Program-made: the position numbers and the translations under genes
Assembly: GCA_904063045.1 (NCBI GenBank)
Contig: CAJFCJ010000014.1
Location: forward strand, 62,001 to 126,000
DNA: 64,000 nucleotides
Reading direction: 5' to 3'
DNA from: Dimorphilus gyrociliatus
Taxonomy: Eukaryota > Annelida > Polychaeta > Dinophilidae
The notes under the pieces: generated by a model
The model's input: the letters and a program-made list of their open reading frames with translations, nothing else
Database searches by the model: none
Told to the model about the DNA's origin: nothing
In this document: one piece after another, positions 53,203-64,000 of the stretch
Layout: every line of letters starts with the position of its first letter
Position numbering within the stretch: the stretch's first letter is position 1

Positions 53203-56200
53203 CGACCTGTATAGAAGATACTGTAAGTGGGCTGGGCTCTGTATATACCTTATCACATTTATATACAGTATATATAATCCATGCGAGCGGAGAGTATTCC
53301 ACCATAGTTCAATAGGCTCTGCATACAAAATTCCCACGTTACTTTTTCACTATTTATAGTTTCATCCACGTTGAATTCTTTGATTACATTATAAACATAA
53401 CTGGTTTGGTGGTTAGGTTTCGTCTGTTGATATCTCTTAGTGGGAAATGGTATTGGTGGTCACGTTATCAATAGTATATCATAAATCCAGTTTACGGCTA
53501 AAGTGATTAAAGACAGTCTGAGCATATTGGACTTGTTAAGAAGATGAAATAGCCGAGATTGGAGCAACTCGTCAATGACAAGCCCCCAGAAAAGAGAAGC
53601 TTCCTTAATGCTCTTTTTGTTAGATCAATGACTTCTTTTCCGACAGATGTATAAATGCGGAATTATAACAACAACAATACTATAAATATAGTCTACAAGG
53701 AACAAGTATCAAATGACAAAAATAGGAGAAAGAAATTTCAATTTCCTTTAATCCTTCTGTCCATCTCTCTCTCTCTCTATCTATCTATCTATTTATCTAT
53801 TTATTTGTCTGTCAGTCCGTAAATATCTACGTAGATCTGTGTACTGATTTGCTTGTTTGCGTCATCATCCTATTGCTCATATTCGTGTTTCCCTGCTCAT
53901 CTGTCAACCGCTTCTCTCCTCTCATCTCGTCACGCCTTCCCATACGCAAACAAACAAGCACAATAATTCTTAATTGACAAATGGCAGATAGGCAGAGACC
54001 GCCTGTTAAATTCGCTTAGTTTCTATCTAAAGAAACAGTTGTGTGCAATTTTTTTGCATCAGAGCTTTTCGTTGGAAATGAGAGTGTATTGTTCTTTTTC
54101 TTTTGAACAGAAAGAGAAACATTTCCTGCTTTCACTCTTCAAATAGGGCTTACTCGTTGTTTTTGTTTTTCTCTTGAATAAGGATGGAATGAAGGGGAGG
54201 GGAAAGAGATTTTTTCACTCTCTCTCTCTCTCTTTCTCTTGATATTTTTTTTTCCCATTACTCACTTTGTGACCATGCATTTTTGCACTTTATAAAAATA
54301 TTGACTTTCCTTCTATGTATATAGAAATTTGCCTACTAGCTCATCTAGTCTGATTCGCTATTGTCGGTATAAACTGTCAAGTTTACAACCATAAATAGAA
54401 CATTCTTTTTTATTTTTATTCATTTTTACACCTCAACGCCAATCCCGGAAAGAGAAGACAAAGCGGTGTATTTAAAAGAATCAACAACTTGCTAAAAGTT
54501 GAGGAGAAACGGAATGGAGGGGCGGCAAGGAGAGGAACGGGGTTCAATGGAGAAGGTGATTTTTCTTTTTGAAGCGACAATCAAAGAAAGGAAATCTTTA
54601 TTCGTACAAATAATGAATCAATAAGTAATTATTTAATGGCCGAATATAATAGATAATCCTATTTACATTTTCAACCATTTCATGCTCAATTTCCTTTTAA
54701 TCAGCTTTTATTGAAAATACGAAAGAATGAAGAAAGTATGAATGAACGAGTGAATGCAAAGAGTCCGACTTAATCTTTTCATAAGGATCGTTGTTCAGGG
54801 CGGGCCGAGTTTAATCAACACTAATCTCTGTATAGTTGATTTGTATTGAATATTCTTTTGCTCCCTCTCCTCTACTTGTCTTTCGTTTCAAGATAGATAG
54901 TTTTTTAAGCAATAGTTTTATCTCTTTCTCCTCTTTCCTTCCTTCCTTCCTTCCTTCCTCCTTTCCTTGTCCTTATCCGTTTCGCTTACGAATTATTTCG
55001 GAATTATAAGTGAAGAAAAAACTACAAACACAGCTACTCGCTACTAAAATATGAATATACGCCTATTGAAATCTATCCTTATTTGATAAGGTGTAAACTA
55101 CTTCAGACATATCCACTTTAGAAGCATCCAAGTTAGTCTTCTTTCATTAGGATCTCTCTACAAAGTCTAAGGTATATTTACAGCCTCTTTTTTCCTCTAT
55201 TTTGTTATTTAAGCATATTTCTTTAGCATCGCAAGAGAGAAGAAGAGAAAATCATATTTGAAATATAGACCAAATTGTACGAAATATACAAGGGTTAGGA
55301 GAATGAAAGAGAGAGAGAGAGAGAGAAAATTGTACAAATTACAATAGATAGATTATGCTATGAGATTTGTACATAGCTATTTTAAGCAATGTAAATCTCA
55401 TTAGGGAATTAAATAAATACTTGTTTTGAATTTAGTACAGATTAATCGGTAACCGCTTTTTTTTTATTCTTCATCATTTTTCCATATTCTCTTCCCTTTT
55501 CATTCTTTTTTTAGACAGTCAAATTTAAATAAGAGATTAATTAAGTCAGTAGGCCTGTCGTTTTAGTTGTATTTTTTTTTTTTTAAACTTTTAATCTCTC
55601 TTCTGCCACTCTCTCTCTTTTTTCTCCCTCTCCACCACTTCTCTCCTTTCCTCTCCTCTAGCCTTCTCTTTTTCTTAATTCCTTCTCTCCCTCTCAGTCG
55701 TCTGTCCCACCTTCTTTCTCTCATTCCATTCCTGATATTCATTCATTCATTCATTTTTTCTCTCTCTCTCTCTCTCTCTCTATCCTTATCGTAAAACAAA
55801 CATCTCTACAAATATGCGACATTCATTGACTATTTCATTAAAAGGAGAAAAATACGCCTTTGGCTTTTCTCTCTGTCCAAATTCTGGAATGAATGTATTC
55901 ACAGTTTTCACTCTAATACGCCCATTTTCTCGCCCACTACGCCCAATTCGAATCAGGACAAAGAGGTTTGTTTTCTCTTTTTTTTTTCTACGCAGTTAAA
56001 ATAAATGTTTCTTTTCCTTTTATCAGATGAACATTTTTTTACAATGAAAGAAGGAAACGAAGCATTTTGGCCTTTTGCCAAAAATCGAAACACTAAAAAG
56101 AAAAAAATCCACAAAATCGGGAAAAATATAAATATTTTAACTTTTGACGTTTCTTTAAAAAGACGGTTCTGCTTTTTTTCATTTTGTTGTTTAGTCTAAA

Positions 56201-59200
56201 TTGAAACAGAGTAGGGTTGGGATTAGGTGAATATAGTCAAGAAGAGAGCGGAGGAGATAAAGACGAAATGTTTATGGAAAGGAGAGGAGAGAGGGGAAAA
56301 CCAACAGAATAGAACAGGAAGGGGAAAGAGACGTGTTAGGAAAAGATTGAATAGGAGCAAAGAGATGGTAAAGAAAGGGCGAAGGGAAAGGCATAAGTTT
56401 GTATTCTGAGGAGAAAAGGAATATAAATTGGGAGTCGTAATTCACTTTTTTCTTCTTTTAGAGGATAAATAGAAAAATGAAAAGGTTCCAACGAATTTTT
56501 AGAGACTTTTTCCTATTAAATCGATAAAGAGGAAATGTTCCTTTTCTTTTTTATTAATTGTTATACTGAAAGGATAAAGACTCGCAATCTTGTTTCTTCT
56601 CTGTCTTTAACAAAATAGGTCCTGCTTACCTTTCTTTTGTACGTCTCTAACATAGTTCAGCAGCGGGGAGGGAGAGAAGTGAAAAGAAGTAGGAAATGGA
56701 GAAAGAGGCAACGAGAGAGGCGGAGAAATAAAAAGTAATTGTTTTTATTTTCAAAAAATATAACCTATTAAAGGAAAGGCAAGAACATCTTATTAGCGGC
56801 TATTTGCCAGCTTTCCTCCCTCTCTCTTTCGCGATTATTAAGAATATAAGAGAAGGAAAACAAGGAAAAAAGGAAAAAGAGGGAAAAGAAGATGCACGGA
56901 AGCCTTTAGATACTGTGAACAATTTATCAAGTACAACAAAACAACTTTTACATCTAGTTAGTAAGATTTTGTGCTCAATGAATACATTTGAAATATATCA
57001 ATACCTAATATATAATAAGCTATATTTTATATATTTACATATATATATATATATGAAAGAGAGAAAGAAAAAGAAAGAAAACAACAGAGAGAGAGAGAGA
57101 GAAAACAAGTAAACTGAATGGAGAAAAAAAGACCAGATATCTAATTGTGAAAAACAGCTCTATTGCGTGCTTTTAAAAGAAAAGTCCGTCTATAAATTAT
57201 TTTAGGAATTACTTGCTATTACGTAACATAGAATTTGATTAAATGTAGAAAAAGGGTTATAGATAGATGGGTGGATGGATAAAAGAATGACCGAATGGAC
57301 AAGTGAGCTAGTGACTAAGTAAGTACATAAGTAAATAATAAGAACCTAAGTAAGTGATTAAACGAATGAATAGGGTTAGATAGTTGAATGGTTAGATAGA
57401 CGGATAGATAGATAGATAGAAGAAAGGGTAGGCAGTCGAGTAGAGAGGGTTAGAAGCTACGATAAGAGATCGATATCATCGTCTGGAGAAGGGATATTTG
57501 CTCAAGGTAAATTGACCTTAAAAGAAAATAGAGGAGAAAAATGTTGAAGAGAGAGAGAGAGAAAGAAAGAAAGAAAGAAATATTCGAGGTAAATTGTAAA
57601 ATAATAAAAAAAGTATGTCTTTTATTTCATAATCAAATATTTGATGAAAGATAGTTTTTTTGTCTTGTTGATTTTAGTTAACAGAGAATAGTGTAAAAGT
57701 TTTGAATACGGATATGAACCTTCTCTCTCTCTCTCTCCATCTATCTTTCTTCATAGTCAGCTGTAAAATACATTACATAACAATCTATTTACTTTGCTAC
57801 CTGTATAAAAGAACGGGAAGAAATTGGCAACGAGGTGGGGGATAAAAGTGATGCATCGAAAGTAATAACATTGACTGGCCAGGATTAATGTTTCAGGTGG
57901 TTGGAAGGCGATTAGACGCCGTAAATAGAGCATGCCGAGAGCTTGTATTATACATTTGCTGCCGCGTAAATATAAAGCGTGTATGATGTTTATACGAATT
58001 GCGTACAGTAAGACTAATACAGTATGCATATATGATAATGGAGGCAATTCGCAATTAATAATGGAAACCGATGAATTTTTCCTTCTTAATAAACGTATGC
58101 CGCTTATCTAACTATTCAACTAATTAGAGTCATTGTAATAGTTTCTCTCTTCATTTATCCACACTATTACTTTTCCTGCTTCTTTAACGTATACTCGTTC
58201 TCTCTACTTTTTAACTTTTCCTTTCTTTCTCTTTTACAATTAGCACTTTAAATGAAATATTCTTTTTCTTTCATTCAACTCTTCCATCTCTCTAGCTTTC
58301 GCTCTCTACTCTTCATAAACACACTCCCAGCAGTGTTTATATATTTTTACTCAATCTTCGACGTTACAGCTTAAGAAAAGTTTTTTCTCTTTCTCTCTCT
58401 CTCTCTATCTTTCTTCCTCTTTAATTTTCGATTATCAAGAAAGGAAGAAGGAAGAAAAATAAACTTGTTACAGGCAATAAAAACACTCGTTTACAGTTTT
58501 CGTTAGAGGGCAAAAATTTACATTTTAGAAAGGGAAAGGGAAAAGATTTAAGCTATGAAAAAGGATAGGATTTTTTATGAAAGAGAGAGAGAGAGAGAGA
58601 GAAGGGTTTGGCGCCTTCTGACGCCTGAAACTGACGTGATGTTTACGAAACAGGCAGAATTTATTCAAAAGCAAGAGGAAAGCGAATATAAACGAATATA
58701 AATATGAGATTTTATAGTTATTATCATGCCGCGGCTCGACAAACAAGATTAATTACGTTTTCCTAACCTTCTTACAAGAAAAGACAAACTACTCACACTT
58801 TTTGTTGTCAACCAAAGGAAATTATCTCAAAAATTCTTCCACTCATTAAGTTGTCTTCCCTTTGAAGTTTTCCTTTTTTATTATTATTTCAATTCTTTAT
58901 ATTATAATCCTCTTTCAACAATTTCTTCTCTTTTTCTTCCTTTCCTTCTTAATTTTATTGGCAAAACAAATTCAATACAGACTTGTTTCTTTATTTCTTT
59001 CCTTCCGATAAAAATTCAAGTGTACGAATGTTTTCGGCAGCGGTTCTAAAATAAAAAAAAAAACTGCGCCTTTCCACGGTAAAGCTTCAAATGCAGTGGG
59101 ATTACTTGATCACGTGCTTCTCGCCGTCCAATGAATATGCATTTAGTCACGTGGTACGCTGTTATATTCCTATTTTTGCCTCTGGTTTGTTTTTCAACAG

Positions 59201-60398
59201 ACCAGCAAACGAATAATTAAGGAGAGGGAAGGGAGAAGGGGAAAGGAATAGTGTATATAACAACATATGCGTGTATATATATATATATATATATATGAGT
59301 GTATCTGTATGTGTGTATCTTGGTGTTTGTATCCGTAAGCGAATCAGTAATTTAGAAAAGGAGAGAGAGAGAGAGAGAGAGGGTGAGCGAGTAAAACATG
59401 TCGTTACGTATTACAACGGTTGAACAATATTGAATAAAGCAGTGGCGTGTGTATACAATGCATATTTAATCACTTAACGAAACAAGATAAGACCAAAATT
59501 TTGTAATAAAAATAGAGAATTATTCAAAAAATGATTTTTTTATTTAGGTTCTTTTTTAATGTTCTGTTGGGACAATATTTTCTCTCTCTCTCTCTCTCTC
59601 CCTAGACTTCTCCCTCTCCACCTCCTTATATAGTCTTTTCTCTTTTTTCTCTTCTTGCACTTTATTTGATATTGTTAAGGATTAAATCTACAAATATCTC
59701 CTCCTAACCAAAATAAAGTTCATACATTTACTATTTACTCAGTTTTCGTTATCTGCGGTCTATCTATAATATAGTAATATTTTTTACATCTATCTATATA
59801 TGTATATATAAATATATCCATTTATTTACTCATTCATTCACTCACACACTCGTTCTTTTGGCTTGTTCATTCGCTTCTTTCTTCCATTCTTCTCTTTTCC
59901 CTCTTGCTTTTCGTTTTCGTTTCCTTATTTCTTTCCTTTCTTCCTGCCAAACACTTTTCAACACGCATTCGCCATTCACAAGGACACGGTGAGCGAGCTA
60001 TTTTAAATACAAAATATCTTTAATAAATTTACCATCAATGAGATGATGGAAGGAAGATAAAGTAGAGAGGGTGTTAGGCTGTCAACAACCCCCAAATAAC
60101 CGCCCTATATATAAACAATACCGAAGGAAAATGACAGTTAGCTTTACTCTGCTATATTCTATTTTCTATCCCTGTGTATATACTTTTGTATAAAACCTCT
60201 GTGTGAGAGTGCCCAAGTATATCTTACACAGTGCTACGTAGCTTCTAAAGCTGACAAATCCGTTAAGAGAAAGAGAGAGAGAGAGAGAAAGAAAAAAAAC
60301 AAGCTAAGCAAACTTTTATCTTTGGACTTGTTATAATTAGAAAAACCGTAACGTTTGATTAATAAAAAGGTGAGTACGTGAGGCTTATCTTTAATATT

Positions 60399-60455
<57 letters not shown>

Positions 60456-61054
60456 TATATACTGTATACGGTATATATGACAGAGGGCCTGAATTACCGT
60501 AACGCCATCTATAGTAGTAGAAAATGGTATCGAATTGCAAATAATTTGGCTAACGATGGCTAAAGTAGTAGCCGTAACGGTGGCGGTGATGACGTTGGTA
60601 GCAGAGGTAGTTGAGTAGTTGATACTATTTTGTATAGGCCATAAGATGGGGAGGAGGAAGGTGGGGGGAGGGGGCGGGGGAAAATTAATCCTATATCCAT
60701 ACATTAGTTTCCGTTAGAAAAGAGTTTTATAAGATGAGTAGTAACTCTTTACCTCGACGCTATTTTTTATTTAACCTAAAAGAGCAAAAAAGTGTCCTTG
60801 ATTTTTGCATATAGGCCGAGGAAAACAATAACATACCAAAGAGAAGTAATTATAGAAAAACAGTAGAAAGTATCTTTCAAGCCTATTGCATATGATTTAG
60901 AGAGACATCTTAAAATTGTTTATACTGTACGTACGAAGAGTAGATATGTATGTATCTATATATATATACAGTATATATGAATAGATATGCGTGTATAATA
61001 TATATACAAGTAGGATTCTCATCTTGAATATATTGAAAATAATACGAAATAAGC
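49119..61054. other. 12-kb gene-poor region
   Basis: I find no exon chain with splice sites and homology here. Simple repeats dominate: CT at 49140-49210, (AGG)n at 49499-49528, (GAAC)n at 50350-50400, (GA)n at 50486-50510 and 51571-51590, (CT)n at 51965-52010 and 52400-52430, (GAA)n at 52675-52710, (GA)n at 53166-53200, (TTCC)n at 54938-54960, CT at 55755-55783, (TA)n at 59275-59297 and 60402-60455. Moderately GC-rich islands at 57840-57990 and 59050-59165 may be regulatory. Open frames such as 57757-58047 (-) and 56804-57112 (+) have no recognisable features. Confidence 0.55.
59090..59165. promoter_or_regulatory. Candidate cis-regulatory cluster with paired E-boxes
   Basis: Two palindromic CACGTG boxes (59111-59116 and 59148-59153) flank a CCAAT box (59128-59132) and an octamer-like ATATGCATTT (about 59137-59146). 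This density of known motif types in about 45 bp stands out in a repeat-dominated area. There is no gene start nearby that I can support. The call is inference from motifs only. Confidence 0.3.
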
Positions 61055-62349
61055 ATGAGAGGAGCTGGAGAACAAGAGGAATCGTTTCTCAAACCGGAAG
61101 GCTATGGTTATAACGTAAGTAAATGTATTGTTTATAAGATCGACTATAGGTTTATAATCGTAGTTTTAACGATTCCCTTAGCACGGAAAGAAGGGAAGAA
61201 GGGTTGGAAAATTTAAGGCGAATGCCGCAAAATTACTCGGAGCATTCCAGTTTATTTTAGCTACAGTTTTATTAATAATAATATCAACTCTTATCGGAGT
61301 TCTATCGGATCGTAATTCTAAAAAGGGTTCTTATCTCAATAATATTGAATTAGAAGTAATGTGCAGTTTTGCTTACGTCTATTGGTGTGTACTATTTTTT
61401 GCCATCTCTGGAATATTTGGAATAGTTTCCGGTTATAAGAAAGACAAATGTCTCGTAAGTGAAATCTCTCTTTTCTCTCTCTCTCTCTCTCTCCTTTTAT
61501 ATTCATCTCTTTTTTTCTTCTATCCTTCCTTTTAGATCATCTCATTTATGGTTCTGTCGATCTTTTCGTCTTTTTTCTGTTTGCCTCTCTTGTTTCTATC
61601 AGGAATGTCTCTATTTAAATTTCAATTTTCAAAGGGATACCTCGAGGCTTACGACTGGACGAATGATCAACTTTCACTTGTAAGTATCTATATTAAAACA
61701 AGAGTGGGGAGGGGATGGGTTGCATAGAAAGATTGAAAGAAAGAAAGGAAGAAAGATAGATAGATAGATAGACGAACAGACGGATGGGAGGGTGAAGTAA
61801 CATATTTATAAAAAAGAGGAAATATCTCTTCAACTTGCACTCTTTGACTATTAATCATTTTCCCGTAATTAGAAATTGTCTGTAATCACTTCAATAGTGA
61901 TAGTGGTCTGTTCAATATTAGAAGGAGTATTGGGAGTAATATCGTCGGCTGTGTGCTGCGCGAAGGTTTGCTGTATGAGAGAAGAACAAGTAAGCCCTAT
62001 TCAAACATCTATTATCAAATATATTATATATGTTTATAAAACAAGACTGTTAAAAGAGTATTCTGTACTAAATGCCCCGCATTTCTATCCAAACAATCAA
62101 GCCAAACTCGCAGCCTGTCAAGTTTATAGAGATGAAAAACTTTCAAGACGATGGCGTTTATCATTCGATTAGATCGAGAAATGAGTTACAGGTTTGTATG
62201 CTTCAATTTCTCTCCCTCTCGTTTTTATGTTTTTAATTCCAATCCTCCATCATCTACAGTCCGATCCAATGAATACAACGCAACTACCTCCGGATTATCT
62301 CAACTCTTTCTACACTCAATACGAGAACCACGATTTACAAAATATTTAG
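61055..62349 (+). CDS. CD20/MS4A-like four-transmembrane protein
   Basis: Five exons: 61055-61114, 61182-61454, 61536-61679, 61873-61989 and 62260-62349. All are in phase 0 and total 684 bp, 227 aa. TM1 follows KLLGAFQFILATVLL, which matches the LGxxQI block of the MS4A/CD20 family. TM2 is VYWCVLFFAISGIFGIVSG, matching the wGxxxFxxSGxxxI block. TM3 is IISFMVLSIFSSFFCLPLLF, with a short extracellular loop after it, and TM4 is VITSIVIVVCSILEGVLGVI. The Cys cluster CCAKVCC after TM4 is a likely palmitoylation site, and the C-tail has PPDY, a WW-domain ligand form (PPxY). Family members are membrane organisers or channel-like proteins; the role here is unknown. The assignment is from pattern, not from a search. 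Confidence 0.75.
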
Positions 62350-64000
62350 TAAAGTTGGAGGGAGAACATGCGCCAACAGACACTTTTTTAATCTCGATAT
62401 AGATCCCCTTGAAACGAGGCTGTAAAGAGGAGACGACTGGATGAATAGTTGACCAAAGACAATTCAGAAGGCGTCTCCGTAATAAATCTACTAACACTAA
62501 TACTATTAAAGCTAACATATATAGATATCACTAATCATTGAATAAAATTATTTCATTATCTCTACTTTTGCTCTTCTCTCTTTGACAACTTTTAAGCGGT
62601 TCAGAAGAAACTTTACGCCATCTATAGGAGAGAAGAAAAATGGAAAAATAGATACTGTAATGACGACGACGATGACGATGTAGGAGATAATGAAAAAGGA
62701 CTGAGTATATTTCGTTCCTCTTATGATCGAGGAAGGGAAAAAGAAAACAGAATTGACGAGGAAATGAGTGATGAAAAGAGGCAAAAATTGAAAAAAAAAG
62801 GATAAATATTAATGATATAAAAACTGTAAAAAGGGAAAAAGGCATAGCAAACAACAATAATAGCAAAAAATATGGTTTAAAAGGTTTTAGTTCGGAAGTT
62901 GTTTTTTTTTTCCTATTGATTTATAGAAATGATTTACGGGGTATATTGCATGATTAATATGGAGCGTTAAGAGAGAGAGAGAGAGAAATTACCATGAGGT
63001 CCTTTTTTCTCTCTCTCTTTCTTCATTCATTCACTCACTATTTCCCTTTCTCTTCTCTTATTTATCCTCTTTTACTTTCCTTTTCTTTCGTTATATTAAG
63101 AAGGTTAGATTAGTTTTGTTATTATCTATAGAGTAGGTTCAAGTACCAGTATGCTTATAAGTTACATACAGTATATTCTATAGCAGTATACCCGATATAG
63201 TTGCATAAAGTAAATACTCTTTTACACTCGAATCAAGGAAAGGAAGTATATAAAGTGTGTCAAGTAGCAAACTACTCGAAGTAAAGGAGCAAACGAAAGA
63301 GAGAGAGAGAGAGAGAGAGGAGTGTGGGTGACAGAGTATCTATGATTTATTAAAGAAGATTTGCCGAGTTAGTTAGCTAATTAGTTGTCGTGTAGGAGGT
63401 CCCACCTTATAACACATATAGATCGCTATGCAGTGTTATACTTTTTCCTTTCTCCAAAGAACAAATGTGCAAAAGAAATACAAAGAAATACAAAGCCAAT
63501 GCATAGATTGTATGGAAAATAAATCAAAGAAGAGTACAACAACTCTAAATTTCAAATAGACTTTTTAACCGTTTCACGAAATAATAAAGTAGAGAGAGAG
63601 AGAGAGAAAGAGAGAGAGAATGAACGAGGGTGTTGAAATGTACAACAAATCTTTCCGCTATTACGATAGTTTTACAATTGATTTCCAATGTTGATTTAGA
63701 TAGATGAATAAAAGAAAAATTCTGGAAAAAGGAAAAAGTAATTTATTCAATTTGTCTTTCTTTTTTTCTAAAAGAGAAAAAAGAAGATAGATACCTCTAC
63801 GAGTTGAAGAAGAAAGGAAAGAAATGTACAGTTTGGGGGGACGGGAGTGAGGGAAATAGGCGGCTACAATAGACCGAATGAACTATGCGGGAATTGGAAT
63901 AAGAGGGAGCGAGCGAGAGAGAGAGAGAGAGAGAACGATACCCGCCCTTTCTTCCAAAAAATAAAATAAGGAAGAAAAGTAACGCCCCCCTCCCCTATAT
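62350..64000. other. 3' flank with simple repeats
   Basis: No gene is seen. (GA)n tracts lie at 62971-62988, 63298-63319, 63592-63620 and 63910-63933. The minus-strand frames at 62300-62866 lack features of real genes. Confidence 0.6.

Noticed and set aside
57757-58047. 96-codon minus-strand frame
   Set aside because: It is somewhat GC-rich but has no family features and no splice partners, so it is kept only as a possible regulatory island.

Overview
The window is animal nuclear DNA. The genes have spliceosomal introns with GT-AG ends, many only 50-90 bp long, and they encode metazoan families: a MuSK/ROR/Trk-type receptor tyrosine kinase, a class A GPCR, TMEM144, Rolling-stone, a CD20/MS4A-like protein and an SLC6 transporter. 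The DNA is AT-rich and full of (GA)n, (TA)n and tetranucleotide microsatellites. A small-bodied lophotrochozoan such as an annelid is my best guess, but the sequence alone does not fix the species. All exon structures below were built by hand from splice sites and checked for phase and for a total length divisible by three.

Left arm (1-17.2 kb). A large segment containing a multi-exon gene occurs twice in tandem, both copies on the minus strand. The gene encodes a secreted protein of many furin-like Cys repeats that ends in a Ly6/uPAR-type domain and a GPI-anchor tail. The first copy runs off the window start and carries a 15-bp coding minisatellite of PTTPT repeats. The second copy is complete (1312 aa) and has a non-repetitive Ser/Thr/Pro stalk at the same place. 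The spacer (5.4-11.3 kb) is a transposon graveyard: two or three Mutator-type MITEs, one of them nested in the long TIR of a dead Tc1 element, a second Tc1 remnant, and a paralogous empty site for the first Tc1.

Middle (17.4-23.1 kb). Two intronless genes diverge from each other. One is a DUF1963/YwqG-type protein. The other is a 1388-aa polypeptide that appears to fuse pyranose 2-oxidase to an aldos-2-ulose dehydratase-like beta-propeller plus cupin module. In fungi these are separate, consecutive enzymes (glucose to glucosone to cortalcerone). This fused two-step sugar pathway in an animal genome, probably acquired laterally, is the most exciting item in the window.

Right part (27-62.4 kb). 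In order: a small disordered protein with three RRxS sites and a possible PP1-docking motif (-), a 934-bp mariner relic, a divergent intronless SLC6 transporter (+), TMEM144 (-, 7 exons), a BTB protein (-, 2 exons), a Rolling-stone protein (-, 4 exons), a GPCR (-), a receptor tyrosine kinase with a short ectodomain and no obvious Ig or Frizzled domain (-, 10 exons), and a CD20-like four-TM protein (+, 5 exons). Large stretches between them (23.1-27.2, 27.8-30.4, 49.1-61.0, 62.4-64 kb) hold simple repeats and no gene I can support. From 36 kb on, the 7-bp palindromes TACAGTA/TACTGTA recur often inside TA-rich DNA.
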